A DNA stretch of 35,590 nt from Lentisphaeria bacterium (GTDB lineage Bacteria > Verrucomicrobiota > Lentisphaeria > Oligosphaerales > Oligosphaeraceae), in NCBI GenBank assembly GCA_024405215.1, contig JAKSPB010000033.1, forward strand, positions 1 to 35,590, written 5' to 3'. Of the stretch, positions 25,064-32,602 are shown in pieces (positions within the stretch are counted from its first letter, which is position 1; every line of letters begins with the position of its first letter). The notes under the pieces were generated by a model that saw nothing but the letters and a program-made list of their open reading frames with translations, had not been told where the DNA came from and did no database searches. The position numbers and the translations under genes are program-made.

Positions 25064-26146
25064 ATGTATCACATAGACAGTGATCCAAGTTATGACTATC
25101 GTGTTTATCAGCCTGCTGTTGAGGAATACGAAAAGCTTGTGGCCCGCAGAAATGACTTTCTGGCGAAAAACCAAAGCTTTATACAGGCAAATCCGTCACC
25201 GTTCCAGGTAGATCCCGACAGTTTCATGCCCATTACAGGGTCGTTTATCTACGCCCATGCACCTGACTACCGCAGCAGCATGATTGGCTTGAATGCGAAC
25301 CAGTGGCGTGAACGCCTGATGCGCCTGCAGGAGATCGGCGTGGATACAGTCATCTTTCAGGCAGTGGCCTGGAAGGAGCTGCAGGAATGCTATTATCCGA
25401 GCAAGATTTTCAGTTCTTTCAAGACCTGGGATGTGGTGACGCCCGCGATGGAGGCCGCCAATTCCCTGAACATGAAATTCTATCTGGGGGAATTAGGCTC
25501 CGTGGACAACTGGCAGGGCAAATGGGATGGCGAAGAAAGCAGCCTGAAGAAGGAGCAGGATGAACACTGGCAGTGCCTTCAGGAACTCTTCCGTATTTAC
25601 AAGGGTGGCTTCCAGGGCGTGTATTTTAGTTCAGAATCTGGTTATGTGGGCGAACGCAATCGCTCGTTTGAAAATGCCGTGGCTAAGTTCTATGGAGAAC
25701 TGTTCACGCATGTGAGAAAGACCATGCCGGGGCTGCCCATTCTGATTTCACCTTATTCGTATGACTGCGGCGAGAAAATCGACGACATGGCGGACTACTG
25801 GCAGACGATCTTCTCGAAGGCTGCTCCTGACTATCTTGCTCCGCAGGACTCTGTTGGAACATTGTGCGTGCCTCTGGAAACCCAAGGGAAAATATACGAG
25901 CAATGGCATAGGACGGCCCAACATATCGGATGTCAGCTTTGGTCGAATATCGAAATCTTCAATGTCGATTTTCCCAAGGCCGGACGTTCCTTGCTTAATA
26001 CGGCGGATGTGGAACGCATCAAGGTCCAACTGCTGGCGTCCAGGGGAGTCGCAAAGCGCATTACCTGGGAGATGCTCTATTTCCTTGAGGAAACAGGTGG
26101 GGGCAACGCAGCCCTGCTTCGGCAGTTCCTGAAAAAACTGGCTTAG
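25064..26146 (+). CDS. DUF4434-type TIM-barrel protein, putative glycosidase
   Basis: The 360-residue product resembles DUF4434 (PF14488) proteins, with the typical ITGSFIYAHAPDY start of the barrel at about 57, then NQWRERLMRLQEIGVDTVIFQ, GELGSVDNW and GFQGVYFSSE. Those proteins are thought to be glycoside hydrolases but few have been tested. There is no signal peptide, so it probably acts in the cytoplasm on imported oligosaccharides. Its ATG has AGGAAGAAG upstream and it follows the large secreted protein by 18 bp, so the two are likely co-transcribed. I cannot assign catalytic residues with certainty; acidic residues in GVYFSSESG are candidates. Confidence 0.75.
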   Translation: MYHIDSDPSYDYRVYQPAVEEYEKLVARRNDFLAKNQSFIQANPSPFQVDPDSFMPITGSFIYAHAPDYRSSMIGLNANQWRERLMRLQEIGVDTVIFQAVAWKELQECYYPSKIFSSFKTWDVVTPAMEAANSLNMKFYLGELGSVDNWQGKWDGEESSLKKEQDEHWQCLQELFRIYKGGFQGVYFSSESGYVGERNRSFENAVAKFYGELFTHVRKTMPGLPILISPYSYDCGEKIDDMADYWQTIFSKAAPDYLAPQDSVGTLCVPLETQGKIYEQWHRTAQHIGCQLWSNIEIFNVDFPKAGRSLLNTADVERIKVQLLASRGVAKRITWEMLYFLEETGGGNAALLRQFLKKLA

Positions 26147-26267
26147 TCTGCCATCGCTTGTTGAATCGGGTAGGTGGAGGTCTCCAAGGTGCTGGAAAGC
26201 AACGAATGATTGAGAGAGGTTGGCCGTTTTTTTCATTTCAAGCATTGTTTTTCGGATGCAGACGACG

Positions 26268-28466
26268 ATGGCAATTACAGTTTTTGAGAATCCTCTGCTT
26301 TTCAAGTTAAGCACTGCTCATACGCATTATTCTTTCAGGATTAACCAGATAGGGCTTGCTGAACATATAAGCTACGATGTTGCTGTGGATGACGGAAGCG
26401 GGCTTTGTCAACTGGCTGAGGCCGTCAATGCTCACCCATTCGAGCCCTATTGGACTGACTTGACCACTTTTCCCCAGGCCAACTGCAAGGATTTGCTTCC
26501 CCAGGAATTCGGCGGCTTCAATACAGGTGACTACCGCATTCCAGCACTGATTTCCAAAGGTGAGGACGGAACACCTGCCACCGATTGGCGCTATGTGTCC
26601 TATCGGGTCTATTCAGGTGTTCCGATTCTTGAAGAACTTCCTTGTGCGTATGTCGGCAATGATAGTGATGTGCAAACGCTGGAACTGAAACTGGTAGATT
26701 CGGTTACCGGGCTGGCGGTCTATTTGGATTACGTGGTTTTCCCACGATGCGATGTGATTGTGCGAGGTCTGCGGGTCGTGAATGAAGGCAGACGGGCGGT
26801 GACACTGGAGCGCGTGATGTCGCTTCAGTTGGATTTGCCTGCTGGCGACTACGACAGCCTGAGCCTGGTTGGATATTACGGCCAGGAGCGTCTGCCTGAA
26901 CGGCGGGCGTTGGGACGCGGCGTGCTTCAGTTTTCCTCCGTGAGGGGAATTAGCAGCCATGGCGTCAATCCTGCCTTTGCAGTGATGGAACAAGAGGCGA
27001 CTGAAGACCATGGTCGTGTATGGGGCTTCATGTTGGCCTACAGCGGAAATTTTCTCGGCGAAATCGAAGTGCCGCAGATGCGGTCGCCGCGTGTACTTCT
27101 GGGAATCCACCCTGAATTGTTCAGCTGGAGACTTCGGCCGGGGGAGAGCTTCACCGCGCCACAGGCGTTCATGACCTTCACCGATGAAGGCGTCGGCGGC
27201 ATGTCGCGCCATTTCCATGATTTCTTCCGCAACCATTGGCTTCCCAGCCGTTGGGCGTTGTGTCAACGTCCTATTCTCATCAACAATTGGGAGGCGACGT
27301 ATTTTGATTTCAGCGAAGAGCGGCTGCTGGACATTGCGCGAACAGCTGCGCCGTTGGGTGTGGATATGCTGGTGCTGGATGACGGATGGTTCGGCAGGCG
27401 GCGTGACGACACAAGTAGTCTGGGCGACTGGTTTGTCAATGCCGGCATCATTCCTGACATGGCGGGCATGGTCAGAAAAATCAACGCCCTCGGCATGAAA
27501 TTCGGCCTGTGGTTTGAGCCGGAAATGGTTTCCGAAAACAGCGAGTTCTTCCGTGCGCATCCCGAATGGGTCATTCAGATTTCCGGGCGCGGGCGCTCGA
27601 TCGGGCGTCATCAGATGATGCTTGACATGGGCAATCCAGAAGTGGTGGAAGCCATCTTCCGGCAAATGAAGAAATTGCTGGAAACAGTCCATGTTGAATA
27701 CATCAAATGGGATTGCAACCGAACCATGACGGAATGCGGTTCCAGTTGGCTTCCGGCAGACAGGCAGGGGGAGGTGGCGCATCGCTTCGTGCTGGGGACC
27801 TACAGCCTCTACAGAAAGCTGCTGGAGGCGTTCCCCTATCTGCTGATAGAAGGGTGTGCAGGGGGAGGCGGGCGCTTCGATGCGGGCATTCTGCGCTATT
27901 CGCCGCAGATATGGTGCTCTGATGTCAGTGACGCCTGCGAGCGGATGCGCATCCAGATGGGGACCTCCCTGTTTTATCCATGCTCCGCCATGGGCGCGCA
28001 TGTGTCGGCCTGTCCGAATCACCAGACCGGACGCGTCACTCCTTTCGCCACCCGTGGCAACGTGGCGCTGTCAGGCGCCTTTGGATATGAACTGGATCTG
28101 GCGAAGCTTTCCAAGGAAGAGCAGGAGATGGTCAGGGAGCAGACCGCCCTTTATCATCAGCTCAATCCGCTGGTGGCCTCTGGCGACCTTTTCCGGCTGG
28201 AGGCGCCAGGACGGCTTGACAAGGTCGTCTGCTGGAGTTTCATTGCAAAGGACAAGACGCAGGGATTTGTGATTCTCTGCCGTCTTCAGATGCATCCCTA
28301 TGCCGCGCCGCTGCGCATCAGGCTGAAAGGCCTTCGGCCTGATGCCTATTATCAAATCGACGGCAAACGGCTTACAGGCAAGGCACTGATGTCTGTCGGC
28401 ATCTGTGTCGCACTGGAGGAACGGGATGCCGCCAGCCGCATTCTGATATTTGCAAAGGAAAAATAG
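26268..28466 (+). CDS. GH36 alpha-galactosidase
   Basis: GH36 enzymes cleave terminal alpha-galactose residues with retention. The 732-residue protein has a full-length architecture: an N-terminal beta-sandwich, then the catalytic barrel with NNWEATYFDFSEE, LVLDDGWFGRRRDD, GLWFEPEMVS, the nucleophile in KWDCNR (Asp482) and the acid/base in CSDVSDACER (Asp552 or Asp555), and a C-terminal sandwich. I chose ATG 26268 (MAITVFENPLLF) because family members start in the same way; ATG 26256 is a second possibility and neither has a strong ribosome binding site. There is no signal peptide, so galactosides must be imported first. It closes the glycan gene series begun by the LacI gene. Confidence 0.93.
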   Translation: MAITVFENPLLFKLSTAHTHYSFRINQIGLAEHISYDVAVDDGSGLCQLAEAVNAHPFEPYWTDLTTFPQANCKDLLPQEFGGFNTGDYRIPALISKGEDGTPATDWRYVSYRVYSGVPILEELPCAYVGNDSDVQTLELKLVDSVTGLAVYLDYVVFPRCDVIVRGLRVVNEGRRAVTLERVMSLQLDLPAGDYDSLSLVGYYGQERLPERRALGRGVLQFSSVRGISSHGVNPAFAVMEQEATEDHGRVWGFMLAYSGNFLGEIEVPQMRSPRVLLGIHPELFSWRLRPGESFTAPQAFMTFTDEGVGGMSRHFHDFFRNHWLPSRWALCQRPILINNWEATYFDFSEERLLDIARTAAPLGVDMLVLDDGWFGRRRDDTSSLGDWFVNAGIIPDMAGMVRKINALGMKFGLWFEPEMVSENSEFFRAHPEWVIQISGRGRSIGRHQMMLDMGNPEVVEAIFRQMKKLLETVHVEYIKWDCNRTMTECGSSWLPADRQGEVAHRFVLGTYSLYRKLLEAFPYLLIEGCAGGGGRFDAGILRYSPQIWCSDVSDACERMRIQMGTSLFYPCSAMGAHVSACPNHQTGRVTPFATRGNVALSGAFGYELDLAKLSKEEQEMVREQTALYHQLNPLVASGDLFRLEAPGRLDKVVCWSFIAKDKTQGFVILCRLQMHPYAAPLRIRLKGLRPDAYYQIDGKRLTGKALMSVGICVALEERDAASRILIFAKEK

Positions 28467-28550
28467 CCACAACCATCCTGAACAACCCAACGCCACGGCG
28501 TAGCCGAAGGCGAAGACGGACGCCGCAAAGCGACTGGTGAAATGGCGAAA

Positions 28551-28578
28551 CGTCCGCAGAGGACATCATCTGCGGATG
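28551..28578. terminator. Hairpin between convergent genes
   Basis: TCCGCAGA (28553-28560) and TCTGCGGA (28569-28576) form a perfect 8-bp stem, extendable by a G-T and a C-G pair, around an 8-base loop. It sits after the GH36 gene and overlaps the end of the small minus-strand gene. No clear T run follows on either strand, so it is only a possible bidirectional terminator. Confidence 0.4.
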
Positions 28579-28841
28579 TGTCGCACGGACCTCCGCAACA
28601 GCACCTGGCCAGCTATCGCCTTGTTCTCTGCGAGTTTCAAGTCGGCAAGCATTGCAAGAACATCAGAAAAGAAGCGGTATTCTCCCTCCACGGGAAGGTC
28701 TATCTTGAAATCGTCCTCTGTCGCCGTGTCAAATGAAATCTCCTCGAACCGCCTTTCAAACAGCAATTTGCCATCTCGGGTGAACTCTTTTCTCGAATAT
28801 ATGAAACCGTTCGCCTGGTCAATTATGAAGACACGCGACAT
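28566..28841 (-). CDS. Small protein of unknown function
   Basis: I do not recognise this 91-residue product. From ATG 28841 (AGGGAC upstream) it reads MSRVFIIDQANGFIYSRKEF and continues with a KLLFERRFEEISF stretch and a helical C-terminus. The pattern of an aromatic-rich strand followed by 'RDGKLLFERRFEEI' faintly recalls the LolA/RseB-type lipoprotein-sensing fold, which would make it a fragment; this is weak. The frame stays open upstream past 28880 with plausible residues, so the gene could be truncated or start at TTG 28880. It follows the threonine dehydratase-RidA gene on the same strand and carries an eight-C run just upstream. Confidence 0.45.
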   Translation of the reverse strand: MSRVFIIDQANGFIYSRKEFTRDGKLLFERRFEEISFDTATEDDFKIDLPVEGEYRFFSDVLAMLADLKLAENKAIAGQVLLRRSVRHIRR

Positions 28842-28933
28842 GGGACGTCCCTTATAGAAAGAATTATCAATGGAAGGCAATTTATACCGTCCCCCCCCTT
28901 GATTCAGCTTTATGCTATGAGGATGCCGCAGAA

Positions 28934-30373
28934 CTATTCCTTGTAGGCAATGACTTCAACCTCGACCAGGGCATTTTTCGGCAAGGCGTCAACTCCTGCA
29001 CAGCTTCTTGCGGGTTTCCCCGTGAAGAATTTGCCGTAGATTTCATTGAAGGCGGCAAAATCATGGATGTCCGAGAGGAAGCAAGTCGTTTTCACTACGT
29101 GGGTCATATCGTAGCCGGCAGCGGCCAGGATTGCCTGGATGTTCTTCATGACCTGTTCGGTTTGGGATTGGATGTCGGTTCCGACAAGTTGTCCGTCTGC
29201 CGGATTCAATGCGATTTGCCCGGAAAGATAGAGGAAATTGCCGCATTGGATGGCTTGGGAGTAGGGGCCAACCGCCGCCGGCGCCTTGTCGGTGGAGACA
29301 ACGTGGAAGCTCTTTTGCTGCTTATTGTCGGCGGCTACAATGGATTGAAGCAGGTCGGGGTCTATGTTGCCGCCTGAAATAACGCATACGATATTCTGGC
29401 CTTCGACGTTGAGCTTGCCGCTTAGGACGGCCGCCACGGAAAGGGCGCCTGCCCCTTCGGCGGTGACATTGCACTCCTTGTAGAGAACACGAATGGCGTT
29501 CTTGATGTCTTCTTCCGTCACGGTGACGATTTCATCCACGTAGTTCTTGCAGACCTCGAAGGTGATGTCGCCAGGACGGGCGACGGCAGTGCCGTCCGCT
29601 ACCGTAGATACCTTGTCCAGGGCAACTACTTTGCCTTCCTGCATGGAAAGCGCCATGGCATTGGAGGAAACCGATTGGACGCCGATGACGCGGCATTGGG
29701 GATTGAGGCCCTTGACGGCCAGTGCGATTCCGGAAATCAACCCGCCGCCGCCGATGGGGACGATAACGGCGTCGGCCTGGGGCAGTTGGTGCATGATCTC
29801 CCAGCCTATCGTTCCCTGTCCGGCAATGATGTCCACGTGATCGTAGGGAGGAACATAGGTCGCCCCTGATTCCTGGACGAATTTTTCACAGGCGAGCTTT
29901 GCGTCGTTGAAAGAACCGTCCACCAGGATGGCATGGGCATTCTGATAGGATTTGACGGCATTGATCTTCTTCTTCGGCGTGGAGCTAGGAAGGAAAATCG
30001 TTGCCTGCATATTGAACTTGTCTGCGGCAAATCCCACGCCTTGGGCATGATTGCCGGCAGAACAGGTGGCGACGCCTTTGGAGCGTTGGTCCGCAGAAAG
30101 CTTGCTCATCATGAAATAGGCGCCTCGGACTTTGAAGGCCCCAATGTTCTGCTGAGTCTCCAATTTGAGGTAAATATGGTTCTTCTGGTCCAAATTGGGC
30201 ATTTCCACCAGATCCGAGACTTTCGCTACGCCTTGCAAGGCCTGAACGGCGTGGAAAATCATGGGCATGGCCGCGCCGGGAGTCAAGGGAGCATTTTCTG
30301 CGCCTTCCAGAGGGAGCAACGCGGCAAATGTCCAAAGAACGAGGGAAAATACGGCAAAAGAGAAGCGTTTCAT
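28934..30373 (-). CDS. Threonine dehydratase-RidA fusion with apparent signal peptide
   Basis: Residues about 35-345 are a PLP-dependent threonine/serine dehydratase: the PLP lysine Lys81 in GAFKVRGA, SAGNHAQG (105-112), the phosphate-cup GGGGL (208-212) and SGGN (333-336). There is no ACT regulatory domain. Residues about 355-479 are a RidA (YjgF/UK114) domain, with AVGPYSQAI, LYLSGQI and the conserved arginine of PARSC (Arg456). RidA hydrolyses the reactive enamine/imine products of such dehydratases, so the fusion makes chemical sense. The first 25 residues (MKRFSFAVFSLVLWTFAALLPLEGA) look like a signal peptide, which would place this normally cytoplasmic activity in the periplasm. The closest start has no Shine-Dalgarno, and a later start would remove the signal. 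Confidence 0.88.
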   Translation of the reverse strand: MKRFSFAVFSLVLWTFAALLPLEGAENAPLTPGAAMPMIFHAVQALQGVAKVSDLVEMPNLDQKNHIYLKLETQQNIGAFKVRGAYFMMSKLSADQRSKGVATCSAGNHAQGVGFAADKFNMQATIFLPSSTPKKKINAVKSYQNAHAILVDGSFNDAKLACEKFVQESGATYVPPYDHVDIIAGQGTIGWEIMHQLPQADAVIVPIGGGGLISGIALAVKGLNPQCRVIGVQSVSSNAMALSMQEGKVVALDKVSTVADGTAVARPGDITFEVCKNYVDEIVTVTEEDIKNAIRVLYKECNVTAEGAGALSVAAVLSGKLNVEGQNIVCVISGGNIDPDLLQSIVAADNKQQKSFHVVSTDKAPAAVGPYSQAIQCGNFLYLSGQIALNPADGQLVGTDIQSQTEQVMKNIQAILAAAGYDMTHVVKTTCFLSDIHDFAAFNEIYGKFFTGKPARSCAGVDALPKNALVEVEVIAYKE

Positions 30374-30785
30374 TTTTTTAATTTTTCAGTTTTGCTTCAA
30401 CATAAACGAAGCGTCCGATGTGTACTATAACGTAACAATTGGTGCTTTTCACCCTTGGGGACTTTCGTAAGTGCCTTGATGATTTTCGACTTGAAAACTC
30501 GTCAGGAGCAATCGTCGGACGGCGGAAGGCGCGGAGGTCTTGGAAATGCCCTGGGTGCTTGACGCGGGGCATAGAGGGGTTGTTGTAATTGGCATCGAAT
30601 GGTTGTTTTGTGCCAATTTCAAAAAAAACAAGCAAAGAAAGGGAGCCAAGAAGAGCGCACTTGTAAAAATACATGGATTACAGGTATAAATTAAGGAGTT
30701 GAGATGGGCGAGGTGAAATTGCCTCGAGCGAATCCCGTGAGTGACCTAATGGCTTTCCCTTTGGAAACTAACAGCTTGAGCAAGC
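30374..30785. other. Intergenic region between divergent genes
   Basis: These 412 bp separate the dehydratase-RidA gene from the GPH symporter. They contain a sigma-70-like promoter near 30661-30690 pointing to the symporter, a strong AAGGAG-ATG at 30697-30706 that opens a different reading frame, and GCTTG-AG-CAAGC directly before the symporter's ATG. The rest shows nothing I can name. Confidence 0.55.
30661..30690 (+). promoter_or_regulatory. Candidate sigma-70 promoter of the GPH symporter
   Basis: TTGTAA (30661-30666) and TATAAA (30685-30690) are 18 bp apart. Transcription would start near 30697 and give a leader of about 90 bases that contains the AAGGAG-ATG at 30697-30706. Confidence 0.5.
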
Positions 30786-32258
30786 ATGGCAGAAGAAAAA
30801 CAGATGGAAAACAAAACGAAAAACAGCGTTCCGATGAAAACACGGATTCTGTGGGGCTTTGGCGGCCTTTCGGACAACGTGATGTTCAATGTGCTCAATT
30901 TTCTGTTTCTCTATGTGTATGTGAACTATTTCAAGATGGATCCCGCGCTTGTGGGAATTGCGCTGGCCATCCCCCGTTTCTTCGACGCCATCACCGACCC
31001 GATGGTCGGAAACTTCTCGGACAACTTCCGCAGCAGGTGGGGTCGTCGCCGTCCGTTGATTTTCTTCGGCGTCATTTCCTGCGCGATACTTCTGCCGTTG
31101 CATTGGACGCCGCCGTGTCTTGACACCGTGAACAATGCATGGTATTGCAATGGGCCGTTCCTCTACATCGCCGGCCTTGGCTGTCTTTATGCGCTGGCGT
31201 ATACCTTTTTCGGCGTTCCTTACACCGCGCTGGGGTTTGAATTGACCGACGACTATGACGAGCGCACACGGGTTCTTGCCTGGCGCATGTATCTTGGCCT
31301 CATCGGGGCGTTGACGCTGCCTTGGATCTACAAGGTCTGCGTCGATCCCGAAAAATTCAGCAACATCCAGCAGGGTGCCATCATCACCTCCATCGGTGCC
31401 AGCGTCTTTATGATCATCACAGGCATGCTGCCTGTCTTCGGATGCAAGGAAAAGCCTGTTCCCCCGAAAGTGGTGGACAACGAAAACCATGAGCTGAAGA
31501 AGCAGAACATGTTCGCGGCCTTTGCGGATACCTTCCGCAACAAGCCTTTCCTGATTCTCGTGCTGGGATTCTTTGTTGTGCTGTGCGGCACGGACGCCTG
31601 CGGTTCCATCGGGAATTTCCTCAACCTCTATTTGGTCTTCAATGGCGACGAGGTGGGAAACGCCAAGCTGGCCGGAACCATCGGTTCCATGGGAGCCATC
31701 ATTCGCTATTTCAGCATCTTCTTCATTGTCTTCCTCTCCCGGAAGACGGGCAAGCGGGAGGCCTTCCTGACCGGCATGGTGATTTGGATCATCGCCTATT
31801 CCTCCATGTGGTTCACCATCACCCCGAAACATCCCTATGCGCAGCTCATCTCCTGGGGAATCTGGGCTTTGGCCAACCAGGGGCTGTGGCTTACGCTGGA
31901 TTCCATGATGGCGGATATCTGCGACGATGATGAGTTGCAGACCGGTCGCCGTCGCGAGGGGATCTTCGGAGCTGTGCGTGGATTCATCCAGAAGGCCTCC
32001 GGTGCAATTACCGTGCTGATCAGCGGCTTCATGCTGAAATTCACTGGATTCGATGTGAATGTGGCGCAGACGAGTGGCCTGCCCCCTGAAGTCGCTTTCA
32101 AAATGAAGGCTTTTTTCGTGGTGTTTCCCGTTCTCGGCTGCGTTCTTGCATTCATTTGCTTCCTCTATTATCCCATCAGCAGAAAACGCTCTCACGAAAC
32201 CAGACGGATCCTGGAGGAACGCGCGGCCGCAAGGCAACAAGCCAATATGACGAAGTAA
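30786..32258 (+). CDS. GPH-family (glycoside-pentoside-hexuronide) cation symporter
   Basis: The 490-residue membrane protein belongs to the MFS-type GPH family, which imports sugars, glycosides and hexuronides with H+ or Na+. Signs include FGGLSDNVMFNVLNFLFLYVYVNYF at the first helix, the DAITDPMVGNFSDN motif with RWGRRRPLI after it, FFGVPYTALGFELT, and about 12 hydrophobic segments (the last ends in YYPISRK). The MenB-like cytoplasmic loop RTRVLAWRMYLG is also present. The start is ATG 30786; ATG 30804 is a second option. Both lack a good ribosome binding site, and the 5-bp hairpin GCTTG/CAAGC abuts the first. A role importing galactosides for the nearby GH36 is plausible. Confidence 0.88.
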   Translation: MAEEKQMENKTKNSVPMKTRILWGFGGLSDNVMFNVLNFLFLYVYVNYFKMDPALVGIALAIPRFFDAITDPMVGNFSDNFRSRWGRRRPLIFFGVISCAILLPLHWTPPCLDTVNNAWYCNGPFLYIAGLGCLYALAYTFFGVPYTALGFELTDDYDERTRVLAWRMYLGLIGALTLPWIYKVCVDPEKFSNIQQGAIITSIGASVFMIITGMLPVFGCKEKPVPPKVVDNENHELKKQNMFAAFADTFRNKPFLILVLGFFVVLCGTDACGSIGNFLNLYLVFNGDEVGNAKLAGTIGSMGAIIRYFSIFFIVFLSRKTGKREAFLTGMVIWIIAYSSMWFTITPKHPYAQLISWGIWALANQGLWLTLDSMMADICDDDELQTGRRREGIFGAVRGFIQKASGAITVLISGFMLKFTGFDVNVAQTSGLPPEVAFKMKAFFVVFPVLGCVLAFICFLYYPISRKRSHETRRILEERAAARQQANMTK

Positions 32259-32602
32259 GCGATAACGATCAAGTGCGCCAAGGGGAAGAGGGGCAGGCTT
32301 TTCCGCTTGGCGCTTTGGGGGTGTTCGCAGTAGGCCAATGGAGGTCGTCGGGTGCAAGTGAACGAAGAAAAGCCCGGGGAAAAATGGGAATCGCCCTGTT
32401 GCCGCATGAATTGGGAACTACATTCTTGAGTCGCCGTTTGGGATTTACGGCATGGACTTGTCCTGTGTCCGAGGCACAAGCTTCTGGAAAATGTCAAGGC
32501 AGAACATGCAGGAAACATAAATATGTAATTCTCCATGAATTTTCCATTCGTGTTGTATATTAGGACCGATGTTTTCGTTACTTCATTGATTTTGCTGGAA
32601 TT
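32259..32602. other. Intergenic region after the symporter
   Basis: These 344 bp hold a hairpin near 32274-32312 and no gene I can support. The open frame crossing the first 300 bp looks like composition, not a protein. Confidence 0.5.
32274..32312 (+). terminator. Hairpin after the GPH symporter, possible terminator
   Basis: GCGCCAAG (32274-32281) pairs with CTTGGCGC (32305-32312), with GGAA/TTCC able to extend the stem inward after one mismatch, and the next bases are TTT. It starts 15 bp after the symporter's stop. The T run is short. Confidence 0.45.

Noticed and set aside
30768-32357. Long minus-strand open frame opposite the GPH symporter
   Set aside because: The symporter on the plus strand is unmistakable, and the antisense frame is rich in His/Gln/Asp as expected from a complement of membrane codons.
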